NCBI GenBank assembly: GCA_030248215.1
Contig: JASANG010002294.1
Coordinates: forward strand, 1-64,000
DNA: 64,000 bases
Direction of reading: 5' to 3'
Source of the DNA: Enoplolaimus lenunculus
Taxonomy: Eukaryota > Nematoda > Enoplea > Enoplida > Thoracostomopsidae
Below, piece after piece: positions 10,407 to 21,254 of this stretch. Each line of letters starts with the position of its first letter. Position 1 is the stretch's first letter. The notes under the pieces were generated by a model. The model was given only the letters and a program-made list of their open reading frames with translations. It had not been told where the DNA came from and did no database searches. The position numbers and the translations under genes are program-made.

Positions 10407-13400
10407 GAGTCAATAATCGCATTATTCAACTGATTCAAGTAATAGCACCAATAAACAACGTTGAACGCGACAAATGTCGCCGGAAACAGTCGCGCACACG
10501 CTGAATCGATCCTGTTGCCAAGTTCCGCTTGTTCGTGCGTCGTTCGGACAACAAAATCATGACTATGAGCCAGAGGATGAGATATTTCTTTTGACAAAAA
10601 TTCCAGCCGATGCCATATTTCGCTATCTTTCTTGCTGCGGACGCACGTGCCGTCGGATCTCCTAGGGGTCCTGCGATCGCGGCGCTGGGAAACGGATCTT
10701 TGTTGAGGATACAGTCTGTTACCAGAGCTGGTTACAGGCCATTGTTTGATACAGCGTTTTGCTTTGTTTTGGGCGTTCGTTTTGTGGTCTGAGTATTTTT
10801 CGCCTGTTTTATTGGGGTGTCTTTGAAATTGATCAATGACGAACATTTCTCGATCAGGATCACTAGAACGTTGAGGACGAGCTATTGCGTTTATTGGCGA
10901 ACCTAAATTATTATTATTAATATTGTTATTATTATTATTATTATTACTACTATTATTACTATTGTTGTTGTTGTTATTATTAATATTATTATTATTGTTA
11001 TTATTATTATTGATATTATTATTGTTATAATTATTAATATTATTATTATTATTTGTATTCCTATTATTATTTTCATTATTACTAGAATAATTAATACTAC
11101 TCGTGTTGTTGCTATGATTATTGCTGTTGTTATAATCAACAACAGCAGCACTAGTAGTTGCAGTAGCATTATAATTATTGGTATAATTATTACTATTATT
11201 GCTATTATCATTATTACAATTATTAATGTTATTGTCGTTATTATTATTATTATTATTACTACTTTGCGATTCTCGATTCCTTGGCAAAGACTGAAAGTTA
11301 ATTAAATCGTCTGTATCTGAAATTTTACAGGGTCCCAAACCGGCACAGCCTTGTGGGTATAACGACGATTCAGCACGTTTTCGAGCCGGAGTTTGAAATG
11401 AAATTTTCTGGCTTCGTTGTGAACTCGACCGTTTCGAACCCGGGGTAGACATTGCCCGTCGATTTTTCACTACTTTTACACCTTCATCATTCGGCTCGTC
11501 GGCATCACCATCGTGGTTTGCAAGCGACGGCACGCGTTGATTACGACCAGTACCTCCGCTGCCAGATTGTATTTCGGTTAGCTTGTCGGCGAATCCTACG
11601 ATTGCAAGCTCGATCATTGTCATAAATATAAATGCGACACAAATGAACATCCACAGATCTGAAACAAAAAAAAAAGAAAAATTGTTAACATTGTTTTTAA
11701 GCTGTTTTGCTGTGGAAGTCAACTGTTACCTTTGGACGCATGAATATTTTCTATTTCGTGTCATATTTTAATTGCAAGACAGAACGTGAACCACCAGACT
11801 CACCCACGGCTGGAAAGCGTTTACCATCACCATTCAGCCATCGGAGATTGACGCGTCAGCTGGAGGGTGCGCTCACGTCTTGTAAAAATATTGTACTACC
11901 ACGTTTAAAGATAAACAAAACCTTAGCATTAAATCATAAACGCCAAGGTGTAACCGGATATCCGCCTCCGGTAGAAATCTGTGTGTCCATTTCCATTTCC
12001 ATTTCTGTTATAGAAATAACGGAAATTCTTCTATTTTTATGTTCAAAATTAGTTATAAATCACGCATATGTCTCGCAATTTTTCATTGCAGATATGCTGC
12101 AATTATTTGAAACGAAATAAAAATGACGAAATTTAATCAAAATTTTAAAAATTTCAGTGCATCCGCCATTTTTTCTTTCGAATCTTTGAGAAACCCGTGT
12201 GAGTATATGTACCTTAAATTGTGTTGGCATACAAATAAAACATTTTTGACACGTTTATACTTCAATATTCGTTTTCCGTTTCCGTTATTTTTATTATCCG
12301 TTTACACCCTGAAATACAAACTTTTATGTCTGAAAGTCAATGAGGACGGCATCTCTCTCCCTTCGTCTGGCTGCGTTCATGTAGACATGTATGTTTAAAA
12401 AATTCTATTTTACTACCAAACTCAGTAATACCTAATCATTGAGCGTTTATCAAATATTTCCACTTGCCTTACCAATATCGTCCAATGTATAGAACAATGC
12501 CGAAACAGTAGTATAAGCGTATTCCTAAGCCTACGTCTAAACCGTAAGAATGAGCTTTATACCTAAGCGCAAGCAAAATATAGTGTAAAGCGTATGCTTA
12601 CTGCGTTGCGGCAAACAGAAAAGCGTTCCGCCTCTGATCTTAACAAGGCCCCAATATGGGTTGCGCTATACTTTATTAAGGCGTCGTAGGGTGGCGCGTG
12701 GCGTCGTCCGACGGTGCACAGGCGAGTATAGCGCAACCCTATCTATGACACTGTAATCTCCCAGCTGTCATTCGAGAGTAAATAGATGTTCAGGACACGA
12801 CATAAATATTTCAAATTCTATTTCAAACAGAACTTAGCGTACCTGTCTTTATTGATAATACGGAAAATTTACTTACCAATAGCTTTGACGTATGATACTT
12901 TAGGTAAATTGCGGGTAACATTGCTGAACATAATCGAAATTACCATCAGCGCCGAAACTCCCAAGGTGATTCGAGCTGGTAACGCTCGACTATCGATCCA
13001 AAACGATATCCATGAGATTGCCACCGACAGGTAAGTTGGAAGGTATATTTGCAAAATGTAGTACCCGAAACTTCGACGGAACGCAAGACGGATTTTGAGT
13101 TGGTCCCAAAGTCCGGCGGTGTACGGTAGAACTTCGGTTGACCAGCTTAAAATTCAGACGTTCATGAAATAGCGCCATTAATGCAATTTTCACAATATCA
13201 TGCGTACACCAGGTAACTATTGAAGAAGTAGTGTGATGGACACTAAAGCGTTTTAACCTTCAATATCCTTAATATTGAACGTTTTTTGGCTTCGATGTCC
13301 ATCACACTGCCTCTAAGTCGCCTAAGACATATAATCTCGAAACCTTGTTTAACTAGTCTGAACCTAAACCGATGTCTTACAATTTAAGATTATACCCAAG

Positions 13401-16243
13401 TAAAATTATATTTGAGTATTAATCACACAAATTGTCTAAAGCGAACTTAATTTGGTCTTGGAAGCATTTGAGCCATCTGATTAGGGTAATTGACGTTTAT
13501 GGGCCAATTAATAATCACGGACTTTGTCCATTTACGACCCTTATTAGGAAAGTGACCTATTATTGACGTAGACTTAAAATAAGAACCTCAGACTCTTATT
13601 ACTGCCCACGACTTACTCGGGTCAGTACAGAAAATAAATTATAACTGTTTCCTTAAGTTGCCAATAATTGACCTATTTAAATATTAGGGTCAGAACGTTT
13701 TTCTGCAGGACTACAATCGAATAACCTGAAACTTGAGACTAATTTTCTGATTAGGCTCAGTCTTAGGTTTAGTCTGAGGTATAAGCTCCTTTTTATGTTC
13801 AGGCTTAGGCTTAGGCTTATGCTTAGGCTTAGATTAAGGAATGCTTATACTACTGTTATGGTACTGTTCTATACATTAGCGTCTTAACTTCGTCAACAAT
13901 TTAAAACAACTAACCTTAGGTTATAAAGTCGATAGTCAGGCAGCCTAAACGTTGACGGAGCCAATGTGATCGGGGGTCGAACACCTTTTGGGTCATTGAG
14001 CCAATGCAATTGAACTTCACTTCGTCGGTACGAATACGATTCCATAATCAGTATGCAATTTGCGACGTCTAACGGAAAACTTGAAAAATCCATTTTGCAC
14101 GGAACTTCAACCTGAAAACATAAAAAAATGATTCCAAACTTAGAACAGATCAATTACCAGGCTAAAACATAGCTTTCACAAGCCTGATGTGTTAGCTCTG
14201 ACAATTCAGTTAATATCGATTTGAAAATAAACGGAAGCTTAAAGTTCAAGCCTAAATCTAAAATATATGCCTGTAAACTTAGCCTCTGCTTATAGCGTAT
14301 GCCTAATCTTGAACAAAATTTCTAACTCTAAAAATAACTGAAATGGTATGACGATGGTATGGCTAAAGATTATGCATATATCTTTGCTCTTGTCGTATAT
14401 AATCCACAAACATGAGCCTTACCCCTAAGTTCCAGCGTAATACCGCTTTCTAACAATTTTTGCTGGGAAATCAGGGGTGCAACCACGATTTCATTTCGCC
14501 AGAGCATATCATGTAAAAGTTCCTGCCAACGAGCGTACCGAGTAAAGAAATGTTTTCAACTTTTTGGATCCAGATTCGGAGGATTACTCTACAGCCGTAA
14601 GAAGATTTGACTCATGTATAGAACTGGGCCGGAACAATAGTAAAAGCATATTCCTAAGCCTAAGCCTACACTCAAAATAATATTTCTGATATTTAGAAAA
14701 ATTTCTTACATTTAAGAAATATAGCAAGGTGTACTTGAAAAGTATTTCTATTATAGCAGAAAAGTTTTCAAAAAAGTTTTGAAATAAAGTATGAAAATAA
14801 ACATTTTCCAGTTGATTTTTAGAAAAATTGTCTTAAATTTCAGAAAAACTTTAACATTTGCAACAGAAAATACTTTTATGAATAAATTCAGAAATACTTT
14901 TTTGTGTGTAAGCCTAAGTCAAAGTATAAGGATGAGACTATTCCTTAGTTTAAGCTTAAGCCTAAGCAAAAAAAGTCAGTCTAAAGCTTAAACTGACTCT
15001 CTTACAGCCCAGCCGGAAAGCGATCTGACTCTGCTCTATACATGGACCAAACATATTGGATTGTCTCTTGGGAAATTTCGCGAGGGGCAACATCAAAAAC
15101 ACCTGCTTTCACACGATCCACTTTGCAACTTTTGACCCATGTGTAGATCAGGGGCGGAACGTTTTTCTGTGTGACTAGAATAGAGTAAGCTTAAGCTTTA
15201 GACTATTTTTTTTGCTTGGCTTAGGCTGAGGCTTAGGCGTAGAAATATGCTCATTCTTACGCTTAGACTTAAGCTTGGACTTAGGCTTAGGCTTAGGAAT
15301 ATGCTTTAATGCTGTTCAGCTTTTGTTCTTTACATTTGCACAACCTTTCTCAAGGCGATTGCTTCATTTAATTTACTTTTATTCGATAATTCAGCCAAAC
15401 AGTCCCGTTCGACGATAGAACAATCATAACGTTCGTTTGCGGTGACCGATGAATTGTGCTCAGTTTAGCGTTAATAAAACAAACGTTCGGCGTCCAAATG
15501 CGTTCTGCAACCGAGGCGTCTAGTGATAAATTTCGAATCGTTTGATCAAATTCGCCTCGGCTACTGATAGTTTTGTATTTTGACATTTTGTTCGATAACT
15601 TTACTTTATTCCCACGGTGTCTTTGATTTCGCCGCCGGCGGTTTTTATTTGGCCGCTGAACGCGTGGGAAAACGCCGATCGCTCGATTGATACCGTGGGA
15701 AAATTTTGCGTTTTGATTGTGGTTGTGGAAAAATTTGTCATTTTGATCATTCGACGTGTTCACTGACCGCAGATGTCTAGGCAGTCGACCGTGAGAACTG
15801 TTCTTCGACGACTGCGTATGATCGTGGGAAAATTTGTCGCCAGACTGGGGAGCATGAGAAAATCGCAACGCTGGATCGTTCCATATTTGACTGAACAACA
15901 GGTCTGCGCGAAGAGACGATGTTAATTCTGACAACTCGGCAATATCTTGAATAGTAACTTCGACAGATACGTGAACAGTTGTTGGCGATGGAACCACGGA
16001 CCTATCGTAACCCTTCAGCAATTGTTCCATTAGTCCTTTTCGACTTATTTTACTTTTAAGAGCGTGAAATTTTGCTGCAGCTTTGATGATTTCTGTCGAG
16101 GAATAGATCACATTGGACGTCGTCTTTGACGGCGCAGTTTGTTCAAAATGTGGACGCGGATTTGGCTCTGAGCTTGAGTTTGTCAACGGGAACAGCGCTG
16201 GCCAAAAATGAACCGGATTTAAGAGTAGGCTGTATAGAATCAT
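10403..16243 (-). CDS. Cys-loop ligand-gated chloride-type channel subunit
   Basis: Coding exons are 16243-15377, 14111-13915, 13145-12877 and 11658-10403; donors and acceptors agree in phase at every junction, giving 862 residues. Residues 1-25 look like a signal peptide. The ligand-binding domain runs from about 88 to 370, with WNDPALRF (121-128), [20 protein letters not shown] and the Cys-loop Cys294-Cys308 with 13 residues between, including the FPLD motif. M1 is about 383-405, M2 about 411-431 beginning PAR, M3 about 446-468 and M4 about 833-854. PAR before M2 marks anion-selective members of the family. Oddities: a His/Asn/Arg-rich insertion of about 100 residues (129-230) within the extracellular domain; an M3-M4 loop of about 360 residues rich in Asn; and Met instead of the usual Leu at M2 position 9' (Met422). 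It belongs to the GABA/glycine/GluCl-like group; the ligand cannot be told. Confidence 0.92.
10905..11262 (-). repeat. Asn-codon (AAT/AAC) low-complexity tract in the channel gene
   Basis: An imperfect ATT/GTT triplet array on the plus strand encodes about 120 mostly Asn residues, with some Ser, Ile and Thr, in the M3-M4 loop. It stays in frame throughout, so the length variation is tolerated in units of three. Confidence 0.9.
11948..12312. mobile_element. K-family element (hAT-like ends) in channel intron 3
   Basis: It starts CCAAGGTGTAACCGGATATC and ends CGTTTACACCCTG. The inner words are TTCCATTTCC / CGTTTTCCGTTTCCG. The CAGGGTGYAACCGGATATCC ends are shared with 22478-22868 and 56203-56540. 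Confidence 0.55.
12480..12651. mobile_element. A-family element in channel intron 3
   Basis: It starts CCAATGTATAGAACAATGCC and ends GCGTTCCGCCTCTGATCTTAACAAGGCC. The core is short and decayed. Confidence 0.65.
12658..12748. repeat. F-family element, short copy
   Basis: GGTTGCGCTATACTTTATTA and its inverted end GCGAGTATAGCGCAACCC enclose a GC-rich centre (GGCGTCGTCCGACGGTG). It sits next to the preceding A copy in the same intron. Confidence 0.5.
13230..13308. repeat. Compact hairpin in channel intron 2
   Basis: The arms AGTGTGATGGACA and TGTCCATCACACT pair perfectly. The inner arms TTCAATAT / ATATTGAA pair around a CCTTA loop, and an internal bulge separates the two helices. A 79-nt foldback of this shape could be a pre-miRNA-like hairpin or a very small foldback element. 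It lies in the intron between the Cys-loop exon and the M1-M2 exon. Confidence 0.6.
13490..13885. mobile_element. B-family remnant followed by an A-family element
   Basis: 13490-13620 keeps B-family words (GGTAATTGACGTTTATGG, GACCCTTATTAGGAA). From about 13670 an A copy runs with TTAGGGTCAGAACGTTTTTC, a core of four TTAGGC-like units and the end TACTGTTCTATACATTAGC. Confidence 0.5.
14612..15049. mobile_element. A-family element with inserted AT-rich tract
   Basis: It starts CTCATGTATAGAACTGGGCC and ends CAGCCCAGCCGGAAAGCGAT..CTCTATACATGGACC. Between the two core halves lies about 200 bp of TTTCAGAAAAATTTT-like sequence (14675-14900), an internal duplication or insertion. Confidence 0.55.
15135..15345. 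mobile_element. A-family element in channel intron 1
   Basis: It starts GACCCATGTGTAGATCAGGG and ends CTGTTCAGCTTTTGTTCTTTACATTTGC. It lies 32 bp from the 3' end of the first channel exon, inside the intron. Confidence 0.7.
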
Positions 16244-16404
16244 ATTTGAATTAAAATTTTATAATATCTCAACTTTGTAAAAAATGTAATTACAGGTATT
16301 GAGATTTTGTTTTTGATGTCGTTAAAGTGACAAATGACGAATCGGGTTCGTAGCCAAAACAAATTACTGGGGGAAGGAATATTTTTAGAAAAAGCATTTG
16401 GGAA

Positions 16405-16700
16405 GCAGTGGCGGACCCAAAAATTTCTGACGGCGAGCAGCGGGCTGGTAAATGTTATGAAACGTATAAATTGTAAGGTAGAGCAACCGTACAATTTTAT
16501 CACCAAAGCATTTTCTGAGGGCAAAAAATTGTAAGGTAGCAAGGACCTATCCTTTTTATCACAAAAAAATTCTGCGGTAAAAATGTGTTTTTTTACAAAA
16601 AAATTTTCTGAAAGGAAAAAATTGTAAAGCAGGCACCTTACATTTTAACAAAAATTCTGACGGGGGTCGTGCGCTCCCCGCCCCCCCTCAATATCCGCTA
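16405..16700. mobile_element. H-family element
   Basis: It starts GCAGTGGCGGACCCAAAAAT and ends near CGCCCCCCCTCAATATCCGC. The interior repeats AAAATTCTGA / TTGTAAGGTAG blocks three times. A related copy is at 50745-51020. Confidence 0.5.
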
Positions 16701-17190
16701 GTCAGTGTTGGGAAGTTTCACATGACTTTTACAAGCTGAGTTGAAATTTTCGCAGGGGTCAAACTTTGCTTTTGGGAAGGAACCTGAACGTCTTTGGTGT
16801 CTCTGGTTCCGGATCCGTCAAGAATTTATTAGAAATGCAAATTTCTTTTGACAAATTTCTGTATAAATCGGTTTTCGTTTTGGTCCAGAAAAACGACACC
16901 AAAACGCTAAAATTCATCTCCCTGTCTTGTGAGGCCTTACTTGCATAGATTCAACTGCAAATCGAGTTGGCACACCAAAGTTGATAAGTAAGATTCAACT
17001 GAACAAGCTGTAATCCTCCTTTGAATAGTAAACTTTGTTGAATCAGTTTTTCAAACTTTCAGTCTGGTTTCAAGTTGAGTTCGATCCCCACCGCGTCCGC
17101 AGCAACATTTTCGTGAAGGGCTTTCTGTATGGTACTGTTTGTCAACTGAAAATTTCGTGTAATTTCGGCTTTTACAATTTCAAGGTCAAT
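16701..17190. other. Intergenic stretch, nothing assigned
   Basis: No exon or clear element. It holds a GTCAGTGTTGGGAAG / CAGGGGTCAAACTTT stretch of unknown type and several short open frames without splice support. Confidence 0.3.
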
Positions 17191-17194
17191 CACA

Positions 17195-17405
17195 TACTGT
17201 TATTAAATGTGTGTAGCATCTGTCACCAGTTTAGTAATAAATTTTGCCAATTTTGAACCGTCCAATGAAGAACGTCGAAACTTGGCATATTTTGTCTACA
17301 TTTGATTGGTCACAATTGTGACAAGGGTATCAGATCTGTAGTTGCCGTAGTTCGCTTGTATAAAACCCGATTACTAAAACTGGTGATGGGTGTTAATACA
17401 CACAG
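17195..17405. mobile_element. J-family inverted-repeat element
   Basis: AAATGTGTGTAGCATCTGTC..CCAGTTTAGTAATAAATTTT at the left is matched, inverted, by AAAACTGGTGATGGGTGTTA at the right. Related ends occur at 34895, 46735, 59665 and 60170. Confidence 0.5.
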
Positions 17406-17409
17406 TTGC

Positions 17410-17984
17410 CAATTCAATTCCAGATTTGAAGCCTAAGCTAACCACAATTTTTGTTGTCCCTTAGGATCCAAGAACTTAAAACCATGTTTGTTGCCAACGC
17501 GGAGTCAAGACTTGATATCAGAAGGTGGTAAGCACGTTTAAATGTATTCGCAAACGAGCGTATCGAACGAGAAAATCATTATCTAACCTCTGCAAATTAT
17601 TCTACAGCCTGTAAACGTTTCGAGTCTTGGGAGAAATTTCGGATCATACATATCCCTTATTACACATGCCGATGATAATTGATGAAAAATTTGATTAAAA
17701 GATACTCTGTATAAAACTGAATAGGCAAAACTGTGAAATTTTTACGGGCTCTGATCATGATATTATGGCTCTTCGGTAATGAAACCTAAAACCTAAAATT
17801 GAACCAGCAAATACTCAACTGCGAGCCATAACTTGAGACCAGTGTTTCTTCTGTGTCGGTCGTTGATTTCACTTGGGATTCACAGCGTGCAGTCCCAGCT
17901 TAAATGTTGATAATTAAATCTGAAAAATGCTCAAAGGTTCAACACTAAAAACAAGATGTTTAGACAGAAAATATCTCACGAAGA
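17410..17984. other. Intergenic stretch, nothing assigned
   Basis: AT-rich sequence with no supported exon and no repeat I can place. Confidence 0.3.
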
Positions 17985-18520
17985 GCTATGGGTCGAAGAG
18001 TGCGTATTGCTGGGGGTGGATGAATGCGTGTTGTTGGGGGTGGATGAATGCGTGTTGATGGGGGTGGAAGAGTGTGTGTTGCTGGGGGTGGAAGAGTGCG
18101 TGTTGCTGGGGGTGGAAGAATGCGTGTTGCTGGGAGTGGAAGAGTGCGTGTTGCAAGGGGTGGATGAATGCGTGTTGCAAGGGGTGGATGAATGCGTGTT
18201 GCTGGGGGTGGAAGAGTGTGTGTTGCTGGGTGTGGAAGAATGCGTTTTCTGGGGGTAGAAGAATGCGTGTTGCCCGGAGTGGAAGAGTGCGTCTTTCTGT
18301 GGGTAGAAGAGTGCGTGTTGCTGGGGGTGGAAGAGTGCGTGTTGCTGGGGGGTGGAAGAGTGCGTGATGCTGGGGGTGGAAGAGTGCGTGTTGCTGGGGG
18401 TGGAAAAGTGCGTGTTGCTGGGGGTGGAAGGGGGTGAAAGAATGCGTGTTGCTGGGGGTGGAAGAGTGCATGTTGCTGGGGGTGGAAGAATGCGTGGTGA
18501 TGGGGGTGGAAAAGTGCGTG
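17985..18520. repeat. 24-bp minisatellite
   Basis: About 22 copies of a unit like GTGGAAGAGTGCGTGTTGCT + GGGG, with point variants and a few short units. Since 24 is a multiple of three, several frames stay open on both strands (EECVLLGV repeats on plus; HSSTPSNT repeats on minus). The reading is a tandem array, not a gene. Confidence 0.9.
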
Positions 18521-18586
18521 GTTTTTTTGACGTGGTGTATGAAGTAACTGTTACAGCCATGCTTTATTCGCACAGCGATACTCAAA

Positions 18587-18726
18587 ATAGATTCCGATTT
18601 ATTATATATTTATCGAAAGTTAAATAATAAATCGGAATCCATTTCGAGTAAAGTTTGAGAAATATAACAGATTCAAAAGAATCTGTTATATTCTAGAAAC
18701 CGTTTACTCGAAATGGATTCCGATTT
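18587..18726. repeat. Long near-perfect hairpin
   Basis: The arm 18629-18674 (AAATCGGAATCCATTTCGAG..ATATAACAGATTC) pairs with 18679-18726 around a loop of only four bases (AAAA). A third, inverted copy of GATTCCGATTTATTA sits just upstream (18587-18605). Stem of about 46 bp with a small mismatch region in the middle. Confidence 0.7.
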
Positions 18727-18829
18727 AACGTTATAAATAGCAGTCGGATTTTAAATTATCTTTCACATACGTTCTTCGACAAAACAAATAAATTTTGCTA
18801 AATATTTTAAAATTTTACTAGCGTAAACG

Positions 18830-18970
18830 CCGGAATCTCCGGGTAGAAATTCTACTGGAGCCGGAACCTGAGGTCTATATTTGCCAGAGTCGGAGCCGGA
18901 TGTCGGTTTTGGCCAGAGCCGGAGCCTGAGGTCGGTTTTTGTCGGACCTGGAGGCAGGCCTCCGGTTGTA
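18830..18970. repeat. K-related fragment, GGAGCCGGA words
   Basis: Repeats of GGAGCCGGAA, GAGCCGGAGCC and GAGGTC with TTCTACTGGAGCCGG. The words match the K copy at 54044-54389, but both terminal repeats are gone. Confidence 0.4.
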
Positions 18971-19067
18971 TCCTGGTGGACATGCCCATATAAAGTTTTA
19001 CCTGTGAGCAAATTTTCAAGCACAGTCCCACTGGTGTTGTGAGGCTCAAAAATATTATAGCATTTTT

Positions 19068-19201
19068 GGCCCATGTTACTCTGAGGGGCATCCAGGTTTC
19101 TGGTGGGTCCATAAAAGAGTAGGTTTCGATTCTAGATTACATTTTTTGCTTAGCTTTAGGCTTAGGCTTATGAAAACGCTTAATCTATAACATTGGCCGC
19201 A
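19068..19201. mobile_element. A-family element, GGTTTCTGGTGG subfamily
   Basis: It starts TGGCCCATGTTACTCTGAGG and ends CTTAATCTATAACATTGGCC. Compact, with three TTAGGC-like units. Confidence 0.65.
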
Positions 19202-19474
19202 TTTTTTATACACGTAAATCTCACAAGTGAATCTATAGCTGAAAATAAAATGACTTACAAAACCTATTGTCCAAGGATAAGAAATTGAACATCGTTTGAC
19301 AATGCAAACTGCGTCCATAGGCTTATGTATTAAACTCTTTCAATTTTTGGCAAAAAAATTTTCACACACAACATGGAAGCTTAGGATTTGAAAAAATTGA
19401 ATTTTTAAAAAAATCAAATTTAAATGTTGAATAATCAGTAAAAGTCATGCCCCAATATGAAAAAATTAATTTTC

Positions 19475-19684
19475 GGCCAATGTATAGAACAGCGCCGTAA
19501 CAGTAGTACAAACATAGTCCTGAAACCTAAGCCTAAACCTACACCTAAATGTAATAATGAGCTTATATTTAAGTTTAAACGTAAGAATGAGCTTATACCT
19601 AAACCTAAACAAAAAATTAAACTAAAGCGTTTACTCAATTGCAGTCCGTCAGAAAAACGTTCCGCTCATGATCTTTACATGGCC
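19475..19684. mobile_element. A-family element
   Basis: It starts GGCCAATGTATAGAACAGCG and ends CCGTCAGAAAAACGTTCCGC..GATCTTTACATGGCC. The core is in the CCTAAGCCTAAA orientation. Confidence 0.7.
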
Positions 19685-20048
19685 CAAATTTTCAAAACCA
19701 AACCTTTTTTCGGCAAATGCTGGTTATGGAACGAAAGTCTGGAGAAATATATGACAAATCTGTCGAATCGTCTTCGACGCACCGTTCGAAACTGTTTTCA
19801 ATTAGTTTTAATGCTCTGTATTTCCCGTTTTTGTATTTCTGTAGAAAATCAAAAACAAAGGTTAACCTGAAATATTATTGCTATCAACTATTAATGCAAC
19901 GAGTATTTTGGGATTTAGGTTCAAAAAATCTACATAGAGCGTGTCCATTAACTAGCAAATCGTTCCAGAATTGCCTGGTAAACAGGGAAGTCAGACGCTA
20001 CGTTTCCGACGTTTGTATTGATGACCTGGGACGTATACAAGAAAGACC

Positions 20049-20182
20049 ATTGTATATAATAGGCCCGTCACAGTAGTATAAACATATTGCTAAGCCTAAG
20101 CATACGTAAATATTGTATAACGATTAAGCTACTCTGTTGTAGTTCACAGAAAAACGTTCCGCCTCTGATCTTTACATGGGTT
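20049..20182. mobile_element. A-family element, short
   Basis: TTGTATATAATAGGCCCGTC at one end and CAGAAAAACGTTCCGCCTCT..GATCTTTACATGGG at the other, with a two-unit core. Confidence 0.6.
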
Positions 20183-20347
20183 ACAAGAACGAAGAAAAAG
20201 AGATTTATTCGCTTCCGAAATTTCTGAAAAAAGTACAAAAATACTTTTTACTTGTTCCAGAATACCGCAATTTAATTTGCAGATAAAATTTTTTAAAGTC
20301 TTTGGCGGCACCGTGCGACAGGTATGGGTCCATTTTACAGTCTTCTA

Positions 20348-20605
20348 TTAACGCTTTCACTCATAGAGTATACTATGAGCAACTAAATACAATAATTACG
20401 AGCAATATACACACTGTGAGCAGCGTTTAAAATTTATATCATATATGCGCAGTGCAAAACCACCACAAGACGTGAGAGCCCCCTCGGGCTCGAGCGTCAA
20501 GCACCTATAGCTCAGTGGTCATCGTAAACGCCTCCCACCCGTGAGACTGGGGTTCAAATCTACATTTCATGTGAAATTGCAAATATTCATGTGAGAAAGG
20601 GTTAA
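20348..20605. mobile_element. M-family TTAA element with clear tRNA-like core
   Basis: It is flanked by TTAA at 20348-20351 and 20602-20605, with ends TTAACGCTTTCACTCAT and ATTCATGTGAGAAAGGGTTAA. Inside, 20506-20565 reads CCTATAGCTCAGTGGTCATC and later ACTGGGGTTCAAATCT. These match the tRNA A-box (TRGCNNAGTGG) and B-box (GGTTCAAATCY), the internal RNA polymerase III promoter. The conserved preceding block GAGAGCCCCCTCGGGCTCGA is shared with the copy at 6812. Confidence 0.65.
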
Positions 20606-20952
20606 TTCTGCTAGAATTATATATATATATATATTTAGTATAATTTTTGTTTATGCATACATGGGCCGCGTAAAGCGTGCGTTGATTAACAAATACCGTC
20701 TTTGACTTGGTATATACGTTGTAAACCGTTTGAAACCGGATCGCATTAAGAAAGTTACACCAGGGTGCAACTACGGCTATTAGTAATTATTGAATAAAAT
20801 TAGAGAAAACAATGTTCAAATCGTACTTAAAATATGTCCCGTATAAACACGACTAATTTTGTTCTGATTGCGAACAAAAGTTTCGCGTGTTTTAGACAAC
20901 AGCAAAATTTAATCGAAATCTTCATTGACATCAACGATTGTTAGTACATTTA

Positions 20953-21232
20953 AGGCCTATTTATCGAACAAGGCCGGAACAGTAGTATAAGCACATTCCT
21001 AAGCCTAAACCTAAGCCTAAGCCTAAAAGCGTATGGACAGTTTACGCTTACAGAATTAGACTATCAAAAAATTATTAGCTAAGTCTAAGCGTAAAGATAC
21101 GCCAATACATAAACCTGAGCAAAGGGATAAATCCATACCTAAGCCTTAGCAAAAAATTAGTCTACAGCTTATTTTTTTACTTAATTGTATTCCCACGGGA
21201 AAATGGTCAACTTCTGATCTATACATGGGCCT
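20953..21232. mobile_element. A-family element
   Basis: It starts TAAGGCCTATTTATCGAACA and ends ATTCCCACGGGAAAATGGTC..GATCTATACATGGGCC. The core blocks are duplicated. Confidence 0.55.
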
Positions 21233-21254
21233 ATAAACTGATATCGCTGTATAC

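Noticed and set aside
17976-18585. Overlapping open frames of 80-199 codons on both strands (EECVLLGV, HSSTPSNT repeats).
   Set aside because: They exist because the 24-bp tandem unit is a multiple of three. No start context, splice sites or non-repeat coding sequence supports them.
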